Shown piece after piece: positions 37,536 to 47,091 of a DNA stretch of 64,000 nucleotides (position 1 is the first letter of the stretch; each line of letters opens with the position of its first letter). Position numbers and translations under genes: made by a program. Source of the DNA: Lewinellaceae bacterium (lineage in GTDB: Bacteria > Bacteroidota > Bacteroidia > Chitinophagales > Saprospiraceae); assembly GCA_016710765.1 (NCBI GenBank), contig JADJUJ010000021.1, positions 1 to 64,000 on the forward strand. The letters run 5' to 3'. The notes under the pieces were generated by a model. That model did no database searches. It had not been told where the DNA came from and was given only the letters and a program-made list of their open reading frames with translations.

Positions 37536-39053
37536 ATGCGCTTAAACCCTGTCATATCGACGTTTGTCCTTGTTTCCTGCTCGTTTTTCACCAGTACGGC
37601 TCAGCAAACGACGCCCGTCGACTCCGGGAAAATATACCTCAATATACTGGATGAGCAGGTTCGGAATGGAAATTTTGAGAATGCGCAGATCGAAGCCCTA
37701 CATTTCAGAAATTGGTTAACCCAAAGCAGCCAACCTTGTCAGGCCGAAGCCGTAACCCTGGTTAACGGCATTTATTTGGCCAATAAAGACATTCGGAGCG
37801 CCTATCAGTTTTTGGGTGAGGCAGAAATGGACGCCCGGTACGACCGCGATCCCGTCCGAAGAAGTCAACTGCTTAAAAGTCTGGTCAAAGCCTTCGAGGG
37901 TTGGGATGATCCCCCCAGGGCACTATCCAATCAAAAACTGCTGGAACAAGTTCGTGACTCCTCAACCGCTGACACCCTACGGGCACAACAACTGGCTTTT
38001 AAGGCTAGTCTGGACTCCCTTAAGGCCCGGTACCAGCTGGAATCAGGAGTGCGACCAAATCGAATCAGCATGGAGCGCAACCAGGCGGTTGTGCTGGGCG
38101 TGATTTCATTTGGCCTGTTGTTGGGCTTATTAATGGCAAACTACAAAGCCGCCCAACAATGGCGGAAACGACTATTGCACAAGGATATTGAAATGGACCT
38201 GTTGCGCGCCAACCTCCGTCCACAGGATAGCCTCCCCCCATTTGTCGTGGAGGCGCATCAAAAAGAGCAACAACAGCAAACCTATCCGAATTTTACGCAG
38301 GGTGAAGCATTAGATCAAACAGTATTGATAATTGAACCCAACCGGCAAGTGGTGTTGTATTTAAAATCACTTTTGTCCGATCAGTTTTTGATAGAAACGG
38401 CCCCTAGTGCCACAGAAGGCTTGCAAATGGCAAATAAATTATTGCCAGACCTGATTGTGTGTGATGCAGTTTTGAATGGCCAAACGGGTATTGATGTGTC
38501 ACGCCAGATCAAACTCTCCGACAAAACCAATCATATTCCCATCATTCTCCTCAGCGAACGCTACGGCAATGAAGGCAAACTCGATGCACTGCGCGCAGGC
38601 GCTGAGGCCTGGTTCACCCGGCCGGTACTCGACAAGGAAATTGGGGTATCGGTTGCACAACTTCAGCAAGCGCGGAAGGAGCGACAGGCGGAATTTGCAA
38701 CTTTCCTCCAGTTGTATTTCAGCAAGCACCCCATGGAGATGAAAGACCCTTTCCTGCAAAAAACGGTGGAATTGGTGGCACAAAAGCTTCGCGATCCGGA
38801 TTTCATGGCCGATGATCTGGCGCGCGTGCTCCAATTAACCAACCACCATTTTAGCAAAAAACTCAAGGCGCTCACCGGAAAAGAGCCGGCGCAACTGATC
38901 CGTGAAATGCGGCTGGAAAAAGCCAAAGTGCTGCTGGAGTCCAGGGCAGTACTGCCGCAAAATGTCTCCGAATTGGTGGGCTTTTCTAATCCCGGATCCT
39001 TTGCCATGGCATTCAAGGATTACTTTGGAGAGAACACGCTGCTGCTGCGCTGA
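37536..39053 (+). CDS. Membrane-anchored regulator: sensor helix region, degenerate receiver, AraC DNA-binding domain
   Basis: A 505-residue protein with a signal sequence (about 1-22), an extracytoplasmic helical TPR-like region (about 30-170), one transmembrane helix (about 184-202), a receiver-like domain (about 262-375) and a C-terminal AraC helix-turn-helix (about 410-505). There is no histidine kinase domain. In the receiver, Asp310 of PDLIVCD matches the phosphoacceptor, but the usual acidic pair is Glu267-Pro268 and the conserved lysine is Arg362 (FTRPV), so normal phosphotransfer is doubtful. It may instead be a one-component signal transducer. It begins an overlapping operon with two further genes. 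Confidence 0.8.
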   Translation: MRLNPVISTFVLVSCSFFTSTAQQTTPVDSGKIYLNILDEQVRNGNFENAQIEALHFRNWLTQSSQPCQAEAVTLVNGIYLANKDIRSAYQFLGEAEMDARYDRDPVRRSQLLKSLVKAFEGWDDPPRALSNQKLLEQVRDSSTADTLRAQQLAFKASLDSLKARYQLESGVRPNRISMERNQAVVLGVISFGLLLGLLMANYKAAQQWRKRLLHKDIEMDLLRANLRPQDSLPPFVVEAHQKEQQQQTYPNFTQGEALDQTVLIIEPNRQVVLYLKSLLSDQFLIETAPSATEGLQMANKLLPDLIVCDAVLNGQTGIDVSRQIKLSDKTNHIPIILLSERYGNEGKLDALRAGAEAWFTRPVLDKEIGVSVAQLQQARKERQAEFATFLQLYFSKHPMEMKDPFLQKTVELVAQKLRDPDFMADDLARVLQLTNHHFSKKLKALTGKEPAQLIREMRLEKAKVLLESRAVLPQNVSELVGFSNPGSFAMAFKDYFGENTLLLR

Positions 39054-39610
39054 TGACGAAAACCATGCACTTTGTCGCCGTTTTACCGCCAGATTCTGTC
39101 CAGGAGCAGGTGAACGGATTCAAGGAATACATTGCCCAAACCTGGGGACCCAGGCACGCCTTCCGGAGTCCGCCACACATCACCCTTTTACCACCATTTC
39201 ATTGGCCGGCCGACCAGTTAAATGCATTAAAAACAGCGTTGCTGGAGTTTTCAGCATCCCGAAACCCCTTTGATGTCGGGCTTCTGAATTTTGACTTTTT
39301 CCCTCCTGGGGTAATCTTTGTCAACCCGGTTCCGAACCCTGATTTGACCTTGCTTTATCACGAGCTCCACACCCGGGTATGTACCCTGTTTGATCCTGCT
39401 ACATTCCACATTGCAAGGCCCTTTCACGCCCACATGACCATCGCCCACCGGGACGTACAGCCCGCTGATTTCCCGGCGATAAGATCTTATTTTGAACAAC
39501 AAACTTTCCAAGCAAAATTCAGGGTAAACAGGCTCACATTTCTTTCCCTTTATGCTCAAGAATGGGAAATTGATACCACCTTTCCATTTCAGCCAATCGA
39601 AATCATATGA
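39053..39610 (+). CDS. 2H phosphoesterase (2'-5' RNA ligase-like)
   Basis: A 185-residue 2H phosphoesterase. Two HxT motifs are present: HITLLPPFHW near residue 42 and HMTIAHRD near residue 126, each placing a histidine in the symmetrical active site. Such enzymes hydrolyse 2',3'-cyclic or 2'-5' bonds in nucleotides and RNA ends. The ATG overlaps the regulator's TGA (TGATG), and its end overlaps the DUF5995 gene, so the three genes form one translationally coupled operon. Confidence 0.85.
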   Translation: MTKTMHFVAVLPPDSVQEQVNGFKEYIAQTWGPRHAFRSPPHITLLPPFHWPADQLNALKTALLEFSASRNPFDVGLLNFDFFPPGVIFVNPVPNPDLTLLYHELHTRVCTLFDPATFHIARPFHAHMTIAHRDVQPADFPAIRSYFEQQTFQAKFRVNRLTFLSLYAQEWEIDTTFPFQPIEII

Positions 39611-40323
39611 CCGAGGACCCGCTTTTATCAAGGATGTCACAGCAACTGGAAGTCTGGCGCCCACAAGCAGACCCTCGCGGTATTTTCCTGGGTTGCTACC
39701 ATTTGATGACCCAAAACATGCTGCTGGGTTTGCAGGAAAAACGCTTTGCCAGGCCAGATTGGGTAGAAAAATTTGTCAGAGATTTTGCCGACTATTATTT
39801 CAGAGCGCTGGAGAACGAAGACATGGCGCCGCAAGCCTGGAAAATGGCGTTTTCCGCAGCGCCGAATCCCCGTATTTCTGCCATACAAAACTTAATGTTG
39901 GGCGTCAACGCGCACATCAACTTCGATCTGGCACTCACGTTGCGGGACCTTTTGCACCAGGATTGGGGAGCCATGACCGCTTCAGAAAAGGAACAATATC
40001 ACAGCGACTACCTTGAGGTAAACAACATCATTGCGTCGACCATAGATGCCGTGCAGGACACCATTTTAGAGCCGGCCATGCCTGCCATGAAATGGGTAGA
40101 CGATGTTTTGGGTTCAGCGGATGAATGGCTGACGACCCAATTGATAGCCCATTGGAGGGATCAAACCTGGGACATGGCAGTGCGCCTCCTTGAGCAGCGC
40201 CATGAAGATGAATACCAGGTACTTGTTGCCACACTCGAACGGGCAGCGGTTCGGCGGGCCCGGGCAATATCCGGCGAGGATTGGCCAGGGAGCCTGGCTG
40301 GACTGATCTTTCCAATGCGGTAG
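39607..40323 (+). CDS. DUF5995 family protein
   Basis: A 238-residue, mostly helical, probably cytoplasmic protein resembling the DUF5995 family. Characteristic segments are GCYHLMTQNMLLGLQ, FADYYFRALE and MLGVNAHINFDLALTL, which includes the conserved NAHINFDL motif. It has no signal peptide. The function is unknown. Its ATG overlaps the 2H phosphoesterase stop by four bases, so the products are probably made together. Confidence 0.75.
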   Translation: MTEDPLLSRMSQQLEVWRPQADPRGIFLGCYHLMTQNMLLGLQEKRFARPDWVEKFVRDFADYYFRALENEDMAPQAWKMAFSAAPNPRISAIQNLMLGVNAHINFDLALTLRDLLHQDWGAMTASEKEQYHSDYLEVNNIIASTIDAVQDTILEPAMPAMKWVDDVLGSADEWLTTQLIAHWRDQTWDMAVRLLEQRHEDEYQVLVATLERAAVRRARAISGEDWPGSLAGLIFPMR

Positions 40324-40493
40324 TACTGCGCGCAGCCATTAGATCATTCCGAATCAGGTTTTTCCCTGAAAAAAATAAAGGTAACATGACCTGGTCACTT
40401 CGGGTTACCCCGCCGTCACCAATATCCCTTGTGCGTTGATACCAGAAAATGTAAAATTGCCTCAATTGCCGGGCAACTGATTTCGGCAGTTCC

Positions 40494-41699
40494 CTACCGC
40501 AGTCTGCCCAGCACTTCCTTAATTCTACGAAGTGCCTCCCGCAATTGCTCCTCTGAAGCGGCGTAGCTGAGCCGGAAACAATTGGGGTCACCAAATGCCG
40601 AGCCGGAAACGAGTCCGACGTAACAACTGCTCATAACGTAGTCGCAAAAATCGTCGGCATTATGGATCGTAACATTACCATCAGTTTTTCCAAAAAAGGA
40701 GGTCACATCAGGAAACACATAAAAGGCGCCATCAGGGTGATTGGCTTTGATACCCGGAATTTCTTCCAGCATCGACAGTACGATATCCCGACGCTCGCGA
40801 AACGCTTCGCGCATGGCCTCGGTTGACGCAAGATCAGTGGTTAGCGCTATTGCACCGGCTTTTTGTCCGAATGAAGATGCTCCACTGGTTACCTGGCCCT
40901 GAATTTTGGAACAAGCATCCGCTATAAATTTTGGAGCGCCCATATAGCCCAGGCGCCAACCTGTCATGGCAAACCCCTTGGCGAAGCCGTTGACGGTTAT
41001 GGTGCGATCTTTCACCTGAGGGAAGGACCCAATGCTCACATGCTGGTGCGTAAAATTGATGTATTCGTAAATCTCGTCGCTGATTACATATACGTCCGGA
41101 TACTTGGCCAGCACATCGGCATAAGCCTCCAGTTCATGCCGGTCAAAAACAGTTCCGGTGGGGTTACAGGGCGAGGAGAACAACACAAACTTGGTGCGTT
41201 CCGTGATCGCCGCTTCCAGCTGCTCCGGAGTGGGTTTAAAATCCTTTTCTACCCCGGCATATACCGGAACAGGCGTACCACCGGAGAGTTTGATGATTTC
41301 CCAATAAGAAACCCAGTAGGGCGCAAACACAACAGCCTCATCGCCATCGTTCAGCATGGCCTGGCAGAGGTTATAAATCGACTGTTTGGCGCCGTTGCTG
41401 ACCACAATTTGATCAGGTTTGTACTCCAGGTTATTATCGCGTTTAAATTTCTCACTAATCGCTTTGGTCAGTTCCGGAAGGCCTGAAACAGGCGTATATT
41501 TTGTGTATCCATCCTGCAAAGCCTGATACGCAGCATCCTTGATATGGTCGGGCGTATCAAAATCAGGTTCACCAAGGCTGAGGCTGATGACATCGTGCCC
41601 GAGGGCCTTAAGTTCCCGGCCCATTCTGGCCATTTTCAGGGTTTCAGATTCTGCGAGCCCCATGACGCGATCAGAGAGGATGTTGTTAGTGGTTGTCAT
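40494..41699 (-). CDS. Aspartate/aromatic aminotransferase, PLP-dependent
   Basis: A 401-residue class I aminotransferase resembling aspartate aminotransferase of the Ib group. Visible motifs are SLSLGEPDFDTP near the N-terminus, VVSNGAKQSIYNL, SSPCNPTGTVF, VISDEIYEYI, and the PLP-lysine motif NGFAKGFAMTGWRLGY. It joins amino-acid and TCA metabolism. A separate aminotransferase at 137 belongs to the tyrosine cluster. Transcription may start at the site at 41725. The 170 bases beyond its stop contain only short inverted repeats. Confidence 0.9.
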   Translation of the reverse strand: MTTTNNILSDRVMGLAESETLKMARMGRELKALGHDVISLSLGEPDFDTPDHIKDAAYQALQDGYTKYTPVSGLPELTKAISEKFKRDNNLEYKPDQIVVSNGAKQSIYNLCQAMLNDGDEAVVFAPYWVSYWEIIKLSGGTPVPVYAGVEKDFKPTPEQLEAAITERTKFVLFSSPCNPTGTVFDRHELEAYADVLAKYPDVYVISDEIYEYINFTHQHVSIGSFPQVKDRTITVNGFAKGFAMTGWRLGYMGAPKFIADACSKIQGQVTSGASSFGQKAGAIALTTDLASTEAMREAFRERRDIVLSMLEEIPGIKANHPDGAFYVFPDVTSFFGKTDGNVTIHNADDFCDYVMSSCYVGLVSGSAFGDPNCFRLSYAASEEQLREALRRIKEVLGRLR

Positions 41700-41724
41700 G
41701 CTAAAAATGAATTTTTAAACGGGG

Positions 41725-41732
41725 CAAAGATA
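41725..41732 (-). promoter_or_regulatory. Candidate -7 element for the aminotransferase
   Basis: TATCTTTG on the minus strand, 25 bases before the aminotransferase ATG. Confidence 0.45.
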
Positions 41733-41782
41733 GGTTTTTTTTGAAGGTGGTTTATTGGATTGTTACATGGTTACCCGGATGC

Positions 41783-41815
41783 AAAAAAAAAGCCACCCCG
41801 AAAACGGGATGGCTT
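41783..41815 (-). terminator. Terminator after the BON-LysM gene
   Basis: AAGCCACCCCG pairs with CGGGATGGCTT (one G-T type mismatch) around AAAA. On the minus strand a run of nine T follows. Confidence 0.85.
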
Positions 41816-41837
41816 GTATTGCTAAATTGTTCGTCAA

Positions 41838-42221
41838 TTACTGCTCAAAAGGGATGGTGAGCACCTGACCAACCTGGATCAAATCGGGGTTGCTCAGAAT
41901 GTCGCGGTTGGCGTTGAAAATTTGCATGTATTTGCCTGCCTCTTCGTAGAAGTGCTTGGAAATTTTGCCCAAGGTATCACCTTTTACAACGGTGTACTTA
42001 GCGTAGTAGTCGTTGGTTTCCACTTTGATATCAGCAGCAATGTCTGCAGGTTGTGCTCCACCGATAGCCTTAATGGCATCCCAAAGTTGGTTCTTCTCGT
42101 ACTGTGAGTGAACGGTACCTTTGATGTGCAAAACGCCATTTTCTTCTTTGACTTCGCCGTCTTTTGCACCGAGTTTTTCACCGAGATCGAGAACGGATTG
42201 ATATTTGGACTGTACTGACAT
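41838..42221 (-). CDS. BON and LysM domain protein (YgaU/Kbp-like)
   Basis: A 127-residue protein with a BON-like N-terminal domain (about 10-70; EVKEENGVLHIKGTVHSQYEKN) and a C-terminal LysM (about 77-125; YTVVKGDTLGKISKHFY, then GQVLTIPFEQ). The architecture and size match E. coli YgaU/Kbp, a cytoplasmic potassium-binding protein; no signal peptide is seen. Whether it senses potassium here is untested. A TAnnTTTG site lies 89 bases upstream, and a strong terminator lies downstream. Confidence 0.85.
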   Translation of the reverse strand: MSVQSKYQSVLDLGEKLGAKDGEVKEENGVLHIKGTVHSQYEKNQLWDAIKAIGGAQPADIAADIKVETNDYYAKYTVVKGDTLGKISKHFYEEAGKYMQIFNANRDILSNPDLIQVGQVLTIPFEQ

Positions 42222-42309
42222 AATATAAATTGTTTTGGTAATAAAATTGCTTGATATGGCTTTGGAATATCGTTTTTCAACTGTTCCGCCATTGTGACGA
42301 TCCTTGGGT

Positions 42310-42317
42310 CAAAAGTA
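42310..42317 (-). promoter_or_regulatory. Candidate -7 element for the BON-LysM gene
   Basis: TACTTTTG on the minus strand about 90 bases before the ATG, in an A/T-rich region. Confidence 0.35.
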
Positions 42318-42396
42318 ACGAATCTTGCACAATTTTTCTAAATATCAGGTAAACACTATATTAAATTTGACAAGGTAAGACCTGGATTACTGGCCT

Positions 42397-45300
42397 TTAT
42401 TGAAGACTAAACGCTTGTAACAACCCATCGTTATTTCCTATCCATAAGGTTTGCTTGTCTGGCATTGCGGCTGACCGAACATCTCCGTTAGCCCAGAGTT
42501 TATGACTGCGATTTGGAATACAAGTAAATTCCCCTTTTCGGGTTTGCATTAAAAGTACCCCATTAGAGGCATCCTGCCGGCCAGTTTCAACTTCCAATCC
42601 GCTGTCGTTGCCGAGCAACAACAAATCGGGCAATCCATTTTGGTCAAAATCTTGGCAAACGATGGCGTACATGGGCGCCACTTGTGCTTCATAAGGCAAA
42701 TCATGTACCACAAAATGGCCGTTCTGATTTTCAAACCAGGCACTTTGTAACATTTTTGCATCGAGGGTTATGCCAGAGCGCAGCACTTCTGGTGCATACA
42801 TGTCGGTAATGGCGGCATTGGCATAACGGGTGTGGCGGGGAAACAACTTTTTCACGTTGCCGGCACCAATTTGCAGCACCCAATAATCACGCATGATGGT
42901 ACTGACATAATCTCCATTATCTGCAATGGCCACCAGTGGGTCGATACTGCCATTGGCATCCCAGTCTTTGGCAAACAACCGGAGTGGCGCCTCCGGGCTG
43001 GCCTTGTACCGGGTATTTAAGCCAAGATTGCCTGCCACCAGATCCTGATCGCCATCACCGTCCAAATCCACCGCCTGCAGGCAATTCCACCAACCACTGC
43101 TGTTTTCAAGTCCAAATTTTGTGGTCGCCAGGCTGTAAGATTGTCCATTCCATTGCAAGACCTGAATGGGCATCCATTCCCCTGCCAATACGAGTTCGGG
43201 GCGTTTGTCACCATCAAGGTCTGCGATTTGAACCGAACTAATCATACCCAAATTTTGCAATTCCGGCGCCAGTGCGGCGGTTACATCGCTATAAATGCCT
43301 TTGTCATTTTTCAACAGGTAACTCCTAGGGCCCATTGGAAAAAAACCAGGGATTACAGCGCCACCAATGAAAAGATCGAGATCACCGTCGCCGTCAAAAT
43401 CAAGGGCGGCAACTGCCTTTGCGCTGCAACTGATCGCCGGCAATGCTTGCGCATCGCGGCTCAACTGGCCTTTACCATTGTTGCGGTACAAACGTGGCGC
43501 GTAATCCGCCCCATCTCTGGGCATTTCATTGCCACCAGAAACCACCAACAAGTCAGGATCGCCATCGGCATCGGCGTCGAACCACAAGGCACCTGTGTCC
43601 TCAAAACTGCGGTCAGCTGCAAAGGCTGGCTGGGGCATGCTCGAAAAACCGCCCGATTTGGATTGCACAAACAATTCTCCCTGCTGTCCCCTGGCGCCGC
43701 CTGCAAAAACATCCTCGAGCCCGTCACCATTGACATCTGCCACCGCCAAGCAAGGGCCCTGTCGGCTGAAGCGGTGCGGCAGTAGTTTTTCCTGGTCAAA
43801 ATCTTCAAAATCGTTCTCCTGGTGGCGGAATTTGGGCGCCTTCCCATCCTTGGCAAATGTTACCGCAGAACCAACATCGGGAAGCTGTAGTTGACCTTCC
43901 CCGGTTTGTGCAAAATCAAGGATTAATCTTTGGTTGGGCTGAACCTGTTCGAGTCGCTGGTACCCGCCGCCAGGCCAGGCGACTTCTACCGTTACCGGGT
44001 TTTTATGCTCTCCCAAGCCTACCTGAAAAATGGGTTCTACGGAGGAATAAAACCCGCGATAAGGGCTCATTTCCATGTAATAATGTTGACCGCCGGCCGT
44101 AACCATCACTTTTGCACCTATTCCGGCAGGATTTCCCGCAGGCCCTTTGCACTTGATTTGCAGCCATTTATTTTTATTGATTGTGGTGGCTTTGTTTTCA
44201 TACACCGCCGCCGGACTGGCTACTGCGTTGGCTACCAGATCGAGGTCGCCATCGTTATCGAGGTCGGCATAGATGGCGCCATTGCTAAAGCGGAACCCTC
44301 CGAAGCCCCAGGCTTCCGACACGTCTTCCAAACAAAGGCTGCCGTGGTTCTGGTACAGGTAGTTGTGGACCTTACCTGAGGGCATTTTACCAATAAATTC
44401 GTCAATAGTTTTAAACCTGCGCGGATCTGATCTGCAGCGCGTTGCGCATCATCTGATAACCATACCCCTTGTCGGCCATGATTTTATAGCGGTCGAGCAG
44501 CATCGTAGACACCAATTTTTTTCTGCGTTTCCAAGATTCTGCGAGCATATCAACCGACACCACATCGGGCAGTGCATCGTTGTTGAGGTCGGCAATGTCG
44601 ACGCCCATGGTATGGTTGGAGGTATGCCGGAAGTATTGTTCGCCTTCATCGACAAACCCTCCTTTCCGGTTGTTGATGAGCACAAAATCAGGCATCACAA
44701 AGTCGTTCCCGATGTATAAATCCGGATAGCCGTCGTTGTTGAAATCGGAAGCCGTTGCAGAAAGCCCCCAGGCGCGGTTCCACACACCGGCAGCCTGCGA
44801 TACATCGGAAAAATGGCCGTTGCCGTCGTTCCGGTAGAAACGGTCGGTATCGTGCTCCAGCTGGGGTGTTTGGCTACGCACGGTTTTTCCGGGAGCGATC
44901 CTGAAGTCGAGGTTGTTGATGTTGGTAAAATCGATGGGCGCATTAACTACATAGAGGTCCAAATCGCCATCGAGATCATAATCCAGAAAATTAGCGCACT
45001 GGCTCGGACTTATGTCGGCAATGCCATATTCTGCCGCTTTTTCGGTAAAACTTCCATTCCCATTGTTGATGAAAAGGAGGTTCATCCGGTCTGGATTTGG
45101 CTTTAGCCCCGTGCGGCACACATATAGGTCCTGAAACCCATCAGCATTTACATCCACAACAGCCACACCCGTTTTTAGTCCACTTTCAGCAGCCACCCCT
45201 GCCTGTTCGGTAATGTCTTCAAATTTTAACCCACCAAGGTTATGGTACAGCTTACACTCTTTTTGGCGGGAGGTAAAATAAAGATCCATCAGGCCATCGT

Positions 45301-45593
45301 TGTCGATATCAATGACCGCAACACCTCCACCATTGTACACGGAAGGATCCTGGATAAAAGAATAAGTAAAAGCTCTCCGTGATATCCTGAACAAAGCCGA
45401 TTCCGCTGCGTTCGGGTGATAATTGTTCAAACCGGGTTCTTGGGTCCTCCGTTTTCTTTGCTATCTTTCCTGGCCGGAACATAGGGTCCTGTTCATCCGA
45501 ATTGGGGCTACAACCCAACAAAAGCAGTATGAACAGACCTGTTAAGAAGCCGGGATTCCCTGGCAATAATGTGACATCAACGATTCGTTTCAT
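42397..45593 (-). CDS. CRTAC1-like VCBS/UnbV repeat lipoprotein (two frameshifts)
   Basis: A large surface lipoprotein of about 1064 residues. The signal ends in LLLLGCSPNS, a lipobox. It then has many FG-GAP/VCBS repeats (DIDNDGLMDLYF, DVNADGFQDLYV, DLDGDKRPELV) and an ASPIC/UnbV-type region (about 440-520). No T9SS sorting domain is present. The frame breaks at the AAAA run 45368-45371: removing one base gives ITESFTYSFIQDPS. A second break near 44430-44440 switches to DPRRFKTIDEFIGKMPSGK. It is divergent from the cytochrome gene. In related bacteria such lipoproteins are linked with polysaccharide uptake genes, but none are here. Confidence 0.85.
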
Positions 45594-45640
45594 CCTTAAT
45601 ATTTTTACGCAAGGGCGAAACTAACCCAAGTGAGTAAAGT

Positions 45641-47059
45641 ATGCATCGATTTTCGCTAAAAACCCTGCTGATTTTATTGCCCATTGCAGGCATTACCCTG
45701 TATTGTGCCCCCGGGAAGCGGTCGGGCCATACAGTAGTGCCCACAACTGATTGGCGTGGACTAGTATTGCCAGCCACACCGCAGTCCACAACAGGCAACC
45801 CCGATGCCGGGCTCAACTACCTGCTGTACGGCGATATGTTGGGCACCGGGATGCCCTATGCCCTATTGGCCAAAAACTTGGTAAAACCCAATGCCGATCT
45901 CGTGCGTGAAGGCATAAATGCCAATGTACCTACCGGCTACACGGTATTCAATGCCGCCAATGGAGTGCCAGTGATGAATGGCAACTGCTTTTCCTGCCAC
46001 GCTGCCTACCTTAATGGCGAACTGGTGCTTGGCCTGGGCAACACCTGGCCCGGTTACCAGAAAAGCATCAAAGTGGCTGCCTGGGGCATGCGAAAACTGG
46101 TTAACAACAAATATAAAAAGGGCAGTCCGGAGCGGGAGGCTTTTGGGAATTTCGGCGATTACTACCGAGGTATAGCCCCCTACGTAAAAACCAAAAATCC
46201 CGGCACTACCCCTGCTTTCCGATTGGAAGAGGCCTGTGTGCGGTTGCGCAACCCAACGGATCTTCGCTTTCAACCGAAGGCCAATTTCAGCATGCAACGT
46301 TACACCCTGCCTTCCGATGTACCGCCACTATGGAACCTGGACCTGAAAAATGCGCTCTACTACAACAGCATGGGCCGGGGCGATTTCAGCAAATTACTGT
46401 TACAAGCCGTGGTGCTCGCTACGCCCGACAGCACCAGCGCACGTCATGCGTTGCGGCAGATGGACGATGTACTGGCATGGGCTAAAAGCCTGCAGCCACC
46501 ACCCTACCCCTACCCCATTGACAGCGCCCTTGCATCGGAGGGCCATTTGGTTTTCCTGGAAAATTGTGAAGGCTGCCATGGCAAATACGCCCCCGACCCT
46601 GTAGCTTACCCCAATGAATTGATTGCACTTTGGGTCGTCCAAACCGATCCGCTATACGCTATGTATTTGGCAGATCAGTCGGGCTTGCCGGGATGGTACA
46701 ATGAATCCTGGTTTGCAAAGTCAACGCCCACGTCCAGCCTTTGGCCCAATTACGGTTATGTGGCGCCGCCACTGGAAGGGATCTGGGCTACAGCGCCCTA
46801 TCTGCACAACGGCTCGGTACCTACGATAGATGATTTATTGAACAGCACACAACGGCCAGTTTATTGGGAGCGCCCAACCGACAGCCACGCCTACGACGCG
46901 GTCAAACTGGGCTGGCAGTACGCGTCGAAAAAAACGGGAAAGGGGAAAAACACCTACAACACACGCAAAGCGGGTTATAGTAACCAGGGGCATACCTTTG
47001 GCGATGAACTCAGTGCATCTGAGCGCAAGGCCGTGTTGGAGTACTTAAAAACCCTATAA
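45641..47059 (+). CDS. Dihaem cytochrome c, exported
   Basis: A 472-residue cytochrome c with an N-terminal signal region (MHRFSLKTLLILLPIAGITLYC, possibly a lipobox). Two haem c motifs are present: CFSCH near residue 122 and CEGCH near residue 309; the C-terminal haem domain includes PPLEGIWATAPYLHNGSV, which contains a typical histidine context of dihaem peroxidase-like proteins. A role as electron carrier or peroxidase is inferred. It would need the cytochrome c maturation system encoded at 33.8-37.4 kb. Confidence 0.87.
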   Translation: MHRFSLKTLLILLPIAGITLYCAPGKRSGHTVVPTTDWRGLVLPATPQSTTGNPDAGLNYLLYGDMLGTGMPYALLAKNLVKPNADLVREGINANVPTGYTVFNAANGVPVMNGNCFSCHAAYLNGELVLGLGNTWPGYQKSIKVAAWGMRKLVNNKYKKGSPEREAFGNFGDYYRGIAPYVKTKNPGTTPAFRLEEACVRLRNPTDLRFQPKANFSMQRYTLPSDVPPLWNLDLKNALYYNSMGRGDFSKLLLQAVVLATPDSTSARHALRQMDDVLAWAKSLQPPPYPYPIDSALASEGHLVFLENCEGCHGKYAPDPVAYPNELIALWVVQTDPLYAMYLADQSGLPGWYNESWFAKSTPTSSLWPNYGYVAPPLEGIWATAPYLHNGSVPTIDDLLNSTQRPVYWERPTDSHAYDAVKLGWQYASKKTGKGKNTYNTRKAGYSNQGHTFGDELSASERKAVLEYLKTL

Positions 47060-47091
47060 TTCGGGCAATAGTTATTGGGTGTTTGCCTAAT

